Assembly: GCA_001695595.3 (NCBI GenBank) | Contig: MBPM02000030.1 | Span: forward strand, 738,607-802,606 | Direction: 5' to 3' | Source: Plasmopara viticola | Taxonomy: Eukaryota > Oomycota > Peronosporomycetes > Peronosporales > Peronosporaceae | DNA: 64,000 nt | Notes under the pieces: generated by a model | Told to the model about the DNA's origin: nothing | Seen by the model: only the letters and a program-made list of their open reading frames with translations | The model's database searches: none | Shown here: in pieces, positions 1 to 9,515 of the stretch | Layout of the letters: the number at the start of each line of letters is the position of its first letter | Position numbering within the stretch: the stretch's first letter is position 1 | Made by a program: the position numbers and the translations under genes

Positions 1-914
1 GATACCTATTAAAAGATCCAGGTATACATCCTGCGCGAGGGCAGGATAACGCGGGGAATCAATTGGACTTCATCATTCTTGGCCACAAACGAGTCATAGT
101 TAACAATGTAGCTGCTGCACCACTTTCATGTGGATTGCTTTGCTGCCACCGTCACTCTTATATGCGCTGGCTGGGAAAGCTGATTCCTGGAATGTTTTGC
201 CTGTCGACTAGAAAATGTACAATGCTTTGTGCACCGCATCTATATAACGTTGAGTAATAAAGTTGACCACTGTGTCGATGCAAACCGAAACAGTGTAATA
301 TATTATCCTCCAGAAGACAACCAACGAACTGGTGAAAACGACGTTATTGAATTTTAACAAAAACGACGCACATGAGCGGCGATATCAAAGCTTTAATTTT
401 TGGAATGAGCGAGCGATATCATGAAAAAAAAAGTAGTTTGTTAGCATTGATACTGCATACCATAACGACGTAAGCCCAAATGTGCGAAATTAGACGTTAC
501 CATGGCGGTGCCTGCAAGCTAACACCCGAACCATTCTTTTAACTTGGACAAGTAAAAAAATCAAAGAGTACGGCAAGGCAGACAGGCATTATGCCTGTCA
601 GGTCATGAGTAATTGAAACAACGTTTTTAAGCCATCGACTGCGCAAAGGATTCCATATTGACCCTTGCATAGTATCAAGAAATCTGTAGAATTTAGAAAG
701 ATACCAGCGAATAATCCACCCACGAAAGTAAGATCAAGTAGCAGTCATGTCCAAACGTTGGGGTTTGATGCGTCTATCCCTCTCATCCAAATATTATCGT
801 GAAACTAGCAAACCAAGCCTTTTTTTGTAAGCCCACACTTATCTCCGCAATGCCCACATCTTAAAAACATGACGCAATAAACTGCCTCAGCAAGCATTTT
901 CAAAGTAGTATAGT
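1..914. other. Non-coding stretch, no gene recognised
   Basis: Only short open frames without family resemblance occur on either strand. The right part probably includes the 3' UTR of the minus-strand splicing-factor gene that ends at 915. No LTR similarity to the families further right was seen. Confidence 0.5.
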
Positions 915-2298
915 TCAGCGACTGCGGCTGCGGCTGCGGCTGCGAGGTCCACCTGCCGATGGTGGAGGCTGAGGAGACCTGAGCAGGAGCAAACAAAAGA
1001 CATGTCAGCAAAAACGCAGCAAAAAAAAATACACAGCACAGACACGTGCCAGCTACGGTCATTTCGAGATTCACGACGCGATCCGTGGCGCGACGACATC
1101 TCCGATCGACTGTAGCGACGAAACCCTTGAGGAGACTTGTCCATTCCTCTTTCATCATACTCGCGGGGTGCGCGCTCTTCATCCCGCGTACGCAAATCAT
1201 AGCATGGACGCCTCTCAGACTGCTGAAAAACGTCGACATCACTCGAGCGCTCGTAAGAGCGCTCACCAGGAAAGTCATGCGAACGCTCACGCATGCCCAA
1301 AGTATCCTCGCCTCTTCGCATGGTGCTACTGCTGTGGCGACGGTAGCGCACAGGAGAGCTGCTGCGTCCCCGATTTTCCAGGTCTCCAAGACCGTGTCGA
1401 GATGAATGTTGACGAGTCGAGTGGTGACGATGATGGTGACGGCGGTGATCAAGCTCGTCTTCGTACCTGCTCTTCCTGCCGGCTTGCGAATCGAATGAGT
1501 CGTAGCGTACACGTCCACCGCTTCGTTCTTCGCCATCAAAAGTACTATGGCCATCATGAGGCATGCGTTTCGGTCCATCACCTTTACTCCTACGAACGCA
1601 TGGCATCGAAAAAATCAGCAAGGTCATATTTTCTAAAGTCAGACTTCAGTTGCTCCACGTACTTGCGGAAATTGTAGTCTGTACGCAGCTGCTGACCCGC
1701 AATCATAATTGTGGCACCGTGCGCCTTCTTTGCCGACAAAATGTCAGTGTAGTCAACAAAGGCTGACATGGGGGCGCCGGGTCTGGCCTGCGGCAGCACT
1801 TTGACATTCTTGACCTCTCCAAATCGACCGAAAGCCTGGTCGAGTTCACTCATTCTGATGTGGGATGGAATGTTGGCTACGAACAAATTAGGTGACGCGC
1901 TGACGGGAACTCGAGAGTTGTGCGTCAGGGGGAGCGGCGTCTGGCCCACGGGGTCCTGCATGGACGACGGCGGGCCATCGAAGCGGCGCTGAGTACCATG
2001 TGAGACCGCAAAGGCTACGCGCAGGCGACGACCACCCAACTCCTTGTCATTCATTTGTCGAACGGCAAGTTCAGCGTCCTCGAGCCGCTCATAGTGCACG
2101 AATGCGTAACCTTTCTTAACGGCACACTGTTCGATGGGACCGAACTACAGAGAGAGAATGAGCTGAGACAGATAACAAAGACAGTGCGCAAAAGAACGAT
2201 CAAACCTTCCCAAACTCTTCCTCCACGTCGCGCTGTGTGAGCTCGTAGAAAAGATTGCCCACGTAGAGCTTGGTCGACGCCATGGGGGTCTCTTCCAT
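915..2298 (-). CDS. SR-type splicing factor, two RRMs and an RS-rich tail (4 exons)
   Basis: Predicted nuclear RNA-binding protein of the SR class, expected to act in pre-mRNA splicing. My exon model is 2298-2206, 2144-1663, 1589-1035 and 978-915, giving 397 aa in one frame. RRM1 is split by intron 1 (61 nt): RNP2-like LYVGNLFY lies in exon 1 and RNP1-like KGYAFVHY in exon 2. RRM2 follows with LFVANIP and SAFVDYT. The tail is rich in R, S, H, D and E and ends in an (RS)4 run just before the TGA at 917-915. Intron 2 (73 nt) has a strong GTACGT donor and a TAG acceptor, and it restores the frame of the RS tail. If intron 2 is retained, the protein stops at 1590 without the tail. Intron 3 is ambiguous: a 56-nt GTGTAT version or a 104-nt GTAGCT version both keep the RS end. 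ATG at 2298 is chosen; ATG at 2283 is in frame. Family is clear, exact ortholog is not. Confidence 0.82.
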
Positions 2299-2353
2299 CT
2301 CACCTTGAGGAGGATTACACAAGTGGATCTGTAGCTCTAGGATTGGCTGAAAC
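2299..2353. promoter_or_regulatory. Very short divergent promoter region
   Basis: Only 55 bp separate the start codons of the SR-type gene (minus) and the CFAP36-like gene (plus). Both 5' UTRs and core promoters must therefore overlap, or the CFAP36 start must be at a later ATG (2372 or 2411, both in frame). No TATA box is visible. Confidence 0.5.
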
Positions 2354-3710
2354 TTGACCAGTCGTGTAGCCATGGTGGATCTTTGCGAAACGACGCAGTT
2401 GGGAACGACGATGGCCGGCGCATTAACGACGGAAGAGAGCGACTGGGTGTTCGACTATGTACTTAATCTATTTCGCTCGCCAGCATGGGAGTTGCCGGTC
2501 ATGTGCTTCATTGACGATAACTGTGCTAGCTTCGACACAGACGAAGAGAACAAATTTATTTACTCGGAGTTGCACGCACAATTTCGCGAGGTAATTCAGA
2601 ACGTTTTAGGATCGCACTTGGCCGAAATGGGGCTTGCGGCTACAGACTTTGCAAACATATGTGAGAAGCAGCGCGATGCAGAGGGGAAGTATGTCAGTGA
2701 TGGTGTTAGTGCGGACGTAATAAACCAGATTTTAGCTATGGACGACTTTTTGAGCTTTAAAAAGCTCATGGTCAAGCGCAATCTTGAGCTTGAGCTGGAA
2801 GCAATAAAGGAGCTGCGTGAAGAGATTATTGAAGACGAACACGATTTCGAGGCGCAGTTCATGGAGCTCAGTGTACTCTACAAGCACGAGGAAATGGAGC
2901 AGGCAAACCTGGAGGCGGCACTCGCCATGTCTTTGGTCGTGCAAGGTGAGCAGCTACAACTTGTGCCGGCGGAAACAAAGGTTGCCGAAGACAAACATGC
3001 TAGTGATGGCTATGAGTGCAGGCAGTTGTCGCGTGTGGACGTACAGCAGCAAATTCGTGAGAGTAAGAAGAAGGCGAAGGAGATTTGTATGAGAAACAAA
3101 GAGTCTCTCGAAGAAAATCGCAAAAAGCAGCGCGAGTGGCAACAGGCGGCTGAAATCTCCGAAGTTGAAATTAAACGGCGTGAAGAATATTTAAAAAAGC
3201 AACGAGATCGACTGATTGAAAAGAAGAAACGCGAGCGTGAGGCGCACCTCAAAGAGTACCAACAGGAGCAAAAAGCGACAGCGCTTGAACCTCCTTTACA
3301 GCTTGTTGAAAAGCTTCAAAGCAACCATTTTGAAGAGACGAAAAAATCAGAAGAACTAGAGCGTAGGAATGCGCTGCGTATTGCTTTGGCGCGCCGCATG
3401 AAGCAGGACTTACTCGAGTCGGCGAAATCAGAGGCCCTTGAACCATGTCGCTCAGACAGTTTTGAGGTGCACCAGGTGCAAGCAATGTTATGCATGGTAT
3501 GAGCACGACCTGACTATGTGATCACTGACTTTGTTGATGAAGCTAATGGAGCTTGACGACAAGCTCCAGCGTGTCGAGAATCTTCGTCGACAGAGCCAAG
3601 TGCGGGAGAACAAGGTTAGGGCCAAGCTGGTGAGTGGCTTTCCATTCGTTCAATTTGATGATTCCGCTGAGTGACGTTATTTGCGACAGAAAGCGGGTTT
3701 ACAATCATAA
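2354..3710 (+). CDS. CFAP36: CFAP36-like protein with N-terminal BART domain (3 exons)
   Basis: Exons 2354-3475, 3543-3629 and 3690-3710 join in phase 0 to give 409 aa; introns are 67 nt and 60 nt, the second with a GTGAGT donor. Residues about 29-145 match the BART domain of CFAP36/CCDC104: DWVFDYVLNLFRSPAW, a proline-containing PVMCFID, then FDTDEENKFIYSELH. The rest (about 150-400) is highly charged helix, predicted coiled coil, rich in E, K and R, as in the family. BART-domain relatives bind the small GTPase ARL3, and CFAP36 is a cilia- and flagella-associated protein, so a role in zoospore flagella is inferred. Length is close to animal CFAP36. The start is uncertain because later in-frame ATGs at codons 7 and 20 still precede the domain. 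Confidence 0.85.
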
Positions 3711-4514
3711 TCACTTTCGTAAGTCACAAGCTACGCGACAACGATGCACACTGTGAAAAGTTGATTAATTAATAAGTGATACAAATAGGGGCTTCTCTTA
3801 AATTCCATTTGGTACGGGAAAGGTGTATGCTGGAGTCAAAACGTGGTTTTATTATGATAGGGTACCTCGATACTTGCCTGCTTTGAAACTGATGTCACTC
3901 TTGACAGAGATGAATCAGAGACGCTGGTAACAATATGAATAAATGTACAATACATTTGATTATGGGCCATTAAGCCCCCCCACAGTTTCGTTGATTTCAC
4001 CCACACTCGCTTTCTAGAGCACCCCTACACCATATTCTCGGTATGGTGAGACACAAAAATGCGCAAATAGTCGAAAGGCAAAAAACTAGCGAGCTCTCTA
4101 AGCCAATTATTGTATACACAACCCGGAGACGACGCAGCTTCCTCGCAATTGGTTCCCTGCCGTCGCGTCCACCAGGGGTAGAAATCAAGGTGGGCCACAA
4201 GGCCTCAAAATTGACGGTTCAATTGCCTCGATTAAAACAGTCTGCGGTGTTCAAAAAATGTTCGTGGCAAAAGGGTGGTTGGTACTAAAAAGATGGATCT
4301 TTGACTTGCCGCGATCCTTCTTGCTAGAAGCAAAACCTGTCGCCAAGCTGCAAACTCATTACATCGGTCAGAATTCGCTCGCCCCAATGACAAACGTCTG
4401 ACGTCGCTTTTACCAGCACTGCGACATTAGCTGCTGAGATTGGTGGACATCTAATCAAGGGACTGCTAGAAAACGCGGCACAAGGAATTGACGACAGCAC
4501 CTGGTATGTGAGGA
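3711..4514. other. Intergenic, nothing recognised
   Basis: Contains only short open frames without resemblance to known families. A run of seven C occurs near 3975. The left edge is presumably the 3' UTR of the CFAP36-like gene. Confidence 0.45.
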
Positions 4515-5640
4515 GTGTTGTGGATTAACAGCTGAAGTACATTATGTGCACCGGAAACGTGTTCAAGTCGATTTCGCGTGATTACAGCAAATCTTTACCG
4601 ATATTTGCGCGCATAGAATGATTAGACGATCGTTATTATTCATATTACATATGTGGATAACATACATTATTATTAGCCTAAACAAAACGTGCAAATAAAA
4701 CGCTTATACATTTTTTTTCTGCACAAGTCGTCTTCACTTTATTGTTCAACATTCATTTGTTCAGGGAAAAGGTTGGGGTGACGCCCTCCTTCCAAGCGCG
4801 GGGGCTAAATGCTCGCGCGCTTCGGTCAGGTGCTCTCGGGCATTCGCAGGTCTCTAACGAGTCTCACCCTCGACGCGACGGTCTCCAGCACCAGGGCGCC
4901 ACTTGGGCTCTTACCAAGTCAGAGATAAACAGAATAATGGAAGACCCCCACGACCTCGGTGCTGGCTGCACTGCCCGCCGAACGAGACCCGACGTATGCG
5001 GACACCACTCTATGCCGTGGATTAGCCAGACTGTGCCTAGCACGTGCATAACTTGGCAACGCGATAACGTAATACAATACGATACAATACAATACACTTC
5101 ATTTGTATTCTTCAAACTCGATCAGTGCTCGACTGGTCTCAAAACCAACAGTAATAAATCTCTGTACGACCAGCTTAACGGTACATTATTGTCGATCGAG
5201 GCGTCCAAGTTCAACACTCCCACTCGACTCGGCAATGCTTGACGCTTGGACGCCAAGCCCGTCTCGAAGCAAAGTAAAATGTGTGGCAGGAATGTGCTTG
5301 GTTAGAGGTCGATCAGCATGCCAAGCTTGATGCCTGTTCGGTGCAATATCCGCTGTGGATTAGTGGTTGAAGAATATAGTGTAAGCCTGTCCAAGTCGAA
5401 TCGCGTGATTAGGATAAGTCTTTTCCGATGAAAAGACGCATAGGACGATTGGATGTATGTTTCGACTTACAATTTATATGTGGACTACCCTACATATGGA
5501 TCAGATAGCTCTTCACATGAAGTCACTTCCAAAAATCACTTCTCCCGTACAAGTCGTCTTCACTTTACAGTACAGACTTTTGTTTCCTCGCTCAGTGCTC
5601 ACTCGATACCAGCAGGTTTTAAACCTAATTTATGAAAGAT
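4515..5640 (+). repeat. LTR-A-like tandem repeat (two copies, first interrupted)
   Basis: The first copy starts with a family-A LTR-like segment at 4515, recognised by the run CAAGTCGAT..CGCGTGATTA, an ATAGGA-type motif and the CACAAGTCGTCTTCAC block. After about 285 bp of LTR a roughly 240-bp spacer follows, then a second LTR-A copy from about 5361 to 5640. Removing the SINE-like insertion leaves a first unit of about 500 bp. The same LTR plus spacer unit recurs in tandem near 24-25 kb and 32.4-33.5 kb. This may be a TRIM-like miniature element or a family-A element with its interior deleted. Confidence 0.65.
4761..5097 (+). mobile_element. SINE-like insertion with 9-bp target duplication
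   Basis: A 337-bp block interrupts the LTR-A copy. It is flanked by identical 9-bp direct repeats TTCATTTGT (4752-4760 and 5098-5106). It is visibly richer in G and C than its surroundings and ends in a simple-repeat tail built from ATACA/ATACGA units. Flanking duplication plus a 3' simple tail is the signature of LINE-mobilised non-autonomous elements. I could not identify convincing tRNA A and B boxes, so the promoter class is open. Confidence 0.6.
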
Positions 5641-5959
5641 ATATGGATAAAAAGTGTCAAGTCGAGAAGCTCAATGCGAAGATTTTGATGCAGCTGATTG
5701 TGACTCATTAGATAATGAAGAAGCCATACAAGATCAAAAATGGCGCCTGAAAGCCAGTAGCACTCGGAAGCTCAGCCTATTGTAAATTTGCATTATAAGC
5801 CCGCTAGCAAACGACCACGTACTGAACACGACTACGAAGGCTCTCATCGAGCGATTCAAGATGACGAATGTCGGTCGATTTCTATTATATTTGGGCTTGG
5901 AGTTGATCAGTTAATTTTATCATTGCCAGTGGCACGTGCGGGGATATAGCTGTCACCAC
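5641..5959. other. No gene recognised
   Basis: Short stretch between the LTR-A repeat and old Copia coding remnants. It may contain decayed retroelement sequence, but I see no convincing motif. Confidence 0.4.
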
Positions 5960-6490
5960 TACACTACTCCACTCCACTCAGTACAACTTGGTCAAACCAG
6001 CATGCTCTGACATGGAGCGTGCACATATCATCAGTGTTCAGCTTTTCCGCTAAAAAATCTCGTTTAGATGAGAGGTGTAAAGTTCGTAAAACTCTCTAAA
6101 GTCGCGACCTTTGTAAAACTTGGCCATCTCATCCGACCCTCCGAAGCGTCTTGAAACGTTTTTTTAACAAACTTAGCAAATTTGTCGATCACTTCCAATT
6201 TGTTCTGTAGCAAACACCTTTGAGTGCGAGTACTCATCATTAAGCGTACTTACCGCTAAATGCAAGGAACCAAACACAGTACTGTGGATGATTTCTAGTC
6301 AGGCTTTAGTGACCTCGTCATATAGCTCGCGTTTGCTTACCGAGTGCACATTCACCACATAGCCCCTACTGCTTCATCAAGGTAATGTCGATGCATGCGC
6401 TATATATTTTAAAGATAGCGAGTATGCCCACAAGCGTGTGGTGCGTTACCAAGCTGCCGCGCAAGCTATATTGGCTGGCTAATAAAGAAT
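5960..6490 (-). pseudogene. Copia GAG-pre-integrase and integrase remnant
   Basis: Read on the minus strand, a CGEC..GKQTR segment near 6300-6360 matches the cysteine motif of the GAG-pre-integrase zinc-binding region. It is followed toward lower coordinates by an integrase-core tail resembling the YTPQLN..AERTNRTLIECARCMIKHAG segment of the element at 37.8 kb. Multiple stops and frameshifts are present. It is the oldest-looking Copia copy here. Reverse transcriptase would be expected below 5960 but is absent. Confidence 0.6.
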
Positions 6491-6739
6491 TTAAGAACCG
6501 TAATCTTCAAGACGGATGTGTTTTTCACGAAAGCAGAAGGCTTTAAGTAGGTGCTCGCAAAGGCAGAAAATAGCTTTTTAAGTTATGCATGACAGCAAAT
6601 TTTGCTGACGAGGTCATTGCGACAGGCTGAAGGGATCGCAAAGTGGTATCAAGTCATACCTCTAGCCTCTCATTTGGTCACATTGGCGATGTTGGCCTAG
6701 AAATGCGCAAAGGCGCTCAAATGGAGCGTCCAATTTTGT

Positions 6740-7170
6740 CAAAGCCCTGCTTTGGATAAATCAAATGCTGAACATACAGCAGCTTTTCAGCCACCTATCC
6801 CCAATCGCTCGGGGATGTCCTCCACGAAGCGTTGTTGGTACATAGTTTCGCTTCCATCGTCATCGTAAGCAAGTTCGATACCAAACAAACAGTGCCGGTA
6901 ATTTTTCAGCGCGTCTTGTTGCTAGCGGGCTAATTGTGCACTCGGGCTTCCTGTTGCAATGGTATCATCCATATACACCAGTACAAGCAAGCGGTAATTA
7001 CGCTATATGTTGATGTACAGAAATGGGCTGATTGCAAAACCTTTATAAACAAAACCTCGTAAAACGTCTCGTTCGTCGAAGCGGTAATTACGCTATATGT
7101 TGATGTACAGAAATAGGCTGATGGCGAAACATTTATAGACAAAAACTCGTCGAACGTCTCGTTTTTTGAA
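6740..7170 (-). pseudogene. Copia reverse transcriptase remnant (YMDD) with internal duplication
   Basis: On the minus strand, LLVLVYMDDTIATG carries the RT catalytic YxDD box near 6965-6990. It is followed by FGIELAYDDDGSETMYQQRF, typical of the Copia RT tail. Frames are broken by stops. A 90-bp segment just upstream of the YMDD box is present twice. On this strand RT lies before the pre-integrase fragment, so the order is inverted relative to a normal Copia element and the pieces must come from different insertions or rearrangements. Confidence 0.7.
6991..7170. repeat. 90-bp tandem duplication inside the RT remnant
   Basis: Two consecutive 90-bp copies (6991-7080, 7081-7170) start with the same 30 bases and differ at a limited number of positions. 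They correspond to the RT segment just before the YMDD box. Confidence 0.85.
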
Positions 7171-7430
7171 GAAGGTCAATTGTGCACTAGCTGGTAAAAT
7201 GCATAGTATATGTTTATATCAGGTCTTTAGTTCGCAACTACTTGCTACCTCTAAGTCAATCATCTATATAGGCCAATCAGATAAACTTAACTATTCGGGC
7301 GCAATTATCGCACCAACCGGGCGCATTTATCTTGAGTCCTATTATCCATGTGTTTATCGATTATGTAAAGTTTGCTTGTTTGCGCCTTTGAGCAACTGTC
7401 ATTGGTAAACGTTCGTCGGAGAACCGTGTA
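7171..7430 (-). repeat. Family-B LTR, minus orientation
   Basis: The reverse complement shows the family-B order: CGGTCAACGTTGCGACC-like part, GCGCCCGG motif present twice, GATTGGCTTATATA, then AGGTAGCAAGTAGTTGCGAAC. It matches the copies at 31.95 and 35.87 kb. The doubled GCGCCCGG motif links it to the copies at 28.6 and 45.9 kb. Confidence 0.7.
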
Positions 7431-7745
7431 ATGTCGCTCGACCACGAATCAGTTCCATCTGTTTACGTAGGCGTGTAGGGAATCCATAACTTAGCGAATA
7501 AAAGTCAATTATGAGCGCTGAGATGTCGTACGACCAAGGATCAATCTCATTTACCTATCTAGACGTGAAGGGACTCATATAAACATAACTTAGCGAATGA
7601 AAGCTAATTTTAAGCGCTGAGATGTTGTATGGCCACGCATCAGGCCCATCTATCTATCCATACGCGCACGGACTACAACTTAGCAATTAAGGACTCTTTT
7701 CAAGCGCTGAGATATCATACGGCTGATCTGGATAGATAGAGCGCA
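7431..7745 (+). repeat. Three-unit diverged relative of the 100-bp satellite
   Basis: Tandem units of about 91, 99 and 90 bp start near 7431, 7522, 7621 and 7711. Aligned without gaps against a unit of the array at 55.9-64 kb, the unit from the CTTAGCGA at about 7491 matches at about 59 of 100 positions by my hand count. Shared blocks include CTTAGCGA, AAGCGC, ACGACC/ACGGCC, TCTATC/TCTAGC and TAGACGTG/TAGACATG at equivalent spacing. It lies between a family-B LTR and a Copia RNase H remnant. Confidence 0.7.
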
Positions 7746-7789
7746 AGACGTCTAAGCGCTTGCAAAGAGTTTTTTTAAGTTATGGCTTA

Positions 7790-8540
7790 TAAGAGTCCGG
7801 TCACATCGAGATAGAAAGACGGGACTGATCCGCTTTTTGCGTACAAAATGATAGCAGGCATCGATGTGCTTGGTTCGCTTGTGAAATTCGGGGTTCTTAG
7901 CCAGCGCGATTTAATTTTGATTTTCATCATAGCCCTTGATCGCTTGACTACTTGACATTTCATCAAGCCCGCACAGAAAAGTCTTCGATCGAGTTGCCTC
8001 TTCAGCTACTTCTTTCAAAGCCATGTACTCAATTTCTGTTGGAGATGGCGCCACCGTCCACTATACCGTGCTTCTCCAGCTAACGCATTCTCCATTCACC
8101 ATGAGCGCATAACCACTTATGCTTTCTGGTGTTTTCTCGTCGCCTGCTTAATCCGCATCTAAATAGCCGCCAAGTCCTTCTTGTGCTTAAGCTTGAAACT
8201 TGGTGTCATATTGAAGGTAGCGTTTCAATCTTTCAGTGCCTGTCAGTGAGTCAGGCGTAAGTCTAAGGCATATTGGCTGAGTACTCAAAGAGCGGCTGCT
8301 AGGTCCGGTCAAGTCTTAATCATCAGTTATATGAAGTAGCCGACTGCTTATTAGTATGGGACTTTTTGTTATGATTTATTCATTTTAACACCCACCTTCC
8401 CACACAATTTTGGTCAATTCGAGTCCTGAATCTTAAGGATTATTGTTATTCATACTGATCTTTTCCAAGATATCACTCATAAAATTAGCTTAAGAGACAC
8501 GTTACCGTTATTGCATGGAGTCTAGATTGACAATAAATTG
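7790..8540 (-). pseudogene. Copia RT tail and RNase H remnant (family B-like)
   Basis: On the minus strand an RT-tail segment resembling the family-B copy at 31.1 kb (MDILQKF..DSGLEL) is followed by a DAD.AGDEKT RNase H start, SISGYALMVNGECVSW, EIEYMALKEVAEEAT and KTKHID-like residues. These are the usual Copia RNase H signposts. Frames are broken repeatedly. Confidence 0.7.
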
Positions 8541-9129
8541 CAGCTGGTGAGCCTGAAGGGTGTTTTGCAGTCAAAATGCATCAAGATGGAACTAAAATTA
8601 GTCAAGTGACTCTTATTCGAGTAGTTAAATCACGTAAAAGTATATATTATCAAGTGTGGTTCGCGTGCAAACGCGCTGTGATGCGCAGGCCATGAAACAC
8701 ATATTCGACAATCGAAGCCACAGCTGCATAATAGCTAAAGTTGCCAATAAAGACAATGAAGCGAGTTAACTCTCGACGCAGCCTGATGAAACTAAACGCG
8801 GAGGCCTGGACACTACATCCAGTCAGACGTTTAGGCAAACGATACCAGCATACGTATTTGATGGATTTGCTGCGAAAGACTTACGTTTTAGAGGCAAAGT
8901 CGGTACCAAGGTCTGGTTGAGACATCCGCCGCCGCCCAAGATATCGAATTGTAGATCTGGTAAAAGAAACGTTGACGCATGCAAGTTGGTGCTAATTTTA
9001 GCGAGGTGGCCAAGTGGAAAATGCATGCAACTCAAAAGCCATTATTTCTCCTGAAGAAAAAGCAATGTCGTTGGCTTTGTTGCCTCCTACGTTCCAATGC
9101 CTTGGGGTCAATAGACAATCGCTTTTTGA
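8541..9129. other. No gene recognised
   Basis: Short open frames only. A GAGGTGGCCAAGTGG run near 9002 recalls a tRNA-Ser 5' end, but no matching T-arm or acceptor follows. The right end may be decayed pol sequence leading into the RT remnant at 9130. Confidence 0.4.
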
Positions 9130-9515
9130 TTGGAAATTCACATTGTGTAAAGCTGAGTGGAAGTCAAGGTGCGACTCGTGGCTAAAAGACTCTTACAAGT
9201 TATGGCTTTAGTTATTTAAGAGTCTTTTTGCCGGTTGCCAATCAGTATTTTGCTCAGTCTGGCGACCAATCTCAACTTGACAGCGCACAAGATGGATGTC
9301 AAGACAGCGATTGTAATTTGCTTACTTGACATGAGTATTTTTATGGTGATTCTGGACGAAAACATAACCGGAGAGCATCCGAAGTACATCTGTCATCTCA
9401 AACTCTCGTTATACGGTCTCAAATAGCCACCGCAAATATAGATCCAGACTGTGGATAATTTGATGCTGGAGCTGAGACTCAAGGAGTGCGATAAAGTCCA
9501 CCAGATCCTTATAGC
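9130..9515 (+). pseudogene. Copia reverse transcriptase remnant, distinct family
   Basis: A plus-strand frame reads VEVKVRLVAK, then ILLSLATNLNLTAHKMDVKTA, then CHLKLSLYGLK, matching the Copia RT order ARLVAKGF, MDVKTAFLNG and KLKKSLYGLKQ. Residues between differ from families A to C, so this is another lineage. A stop follows the SLYGLK block and no YxDD box remains. Confidence 0.7.

Noticed and set aside
1046..1677. Plus-strand open frames of 119 and 169 codons
   Set aside because: They lie antisense to the RS-rich exon of the splicing-factor gene and are explained by its biased codons.
4742..5242. A 166-codon plus-strand frame
   Set aside because: It runs across the SINE-like insertion and both flanking LTR parts, so it is a chance frame spanning a junction.
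9000..9080. Possible tRNA-Ser start (GAGGTGGCCAAGTGG)
   Set aside because: No matching T-loop GTTCGA-type sequence or acceptor stem follows at the right distance.
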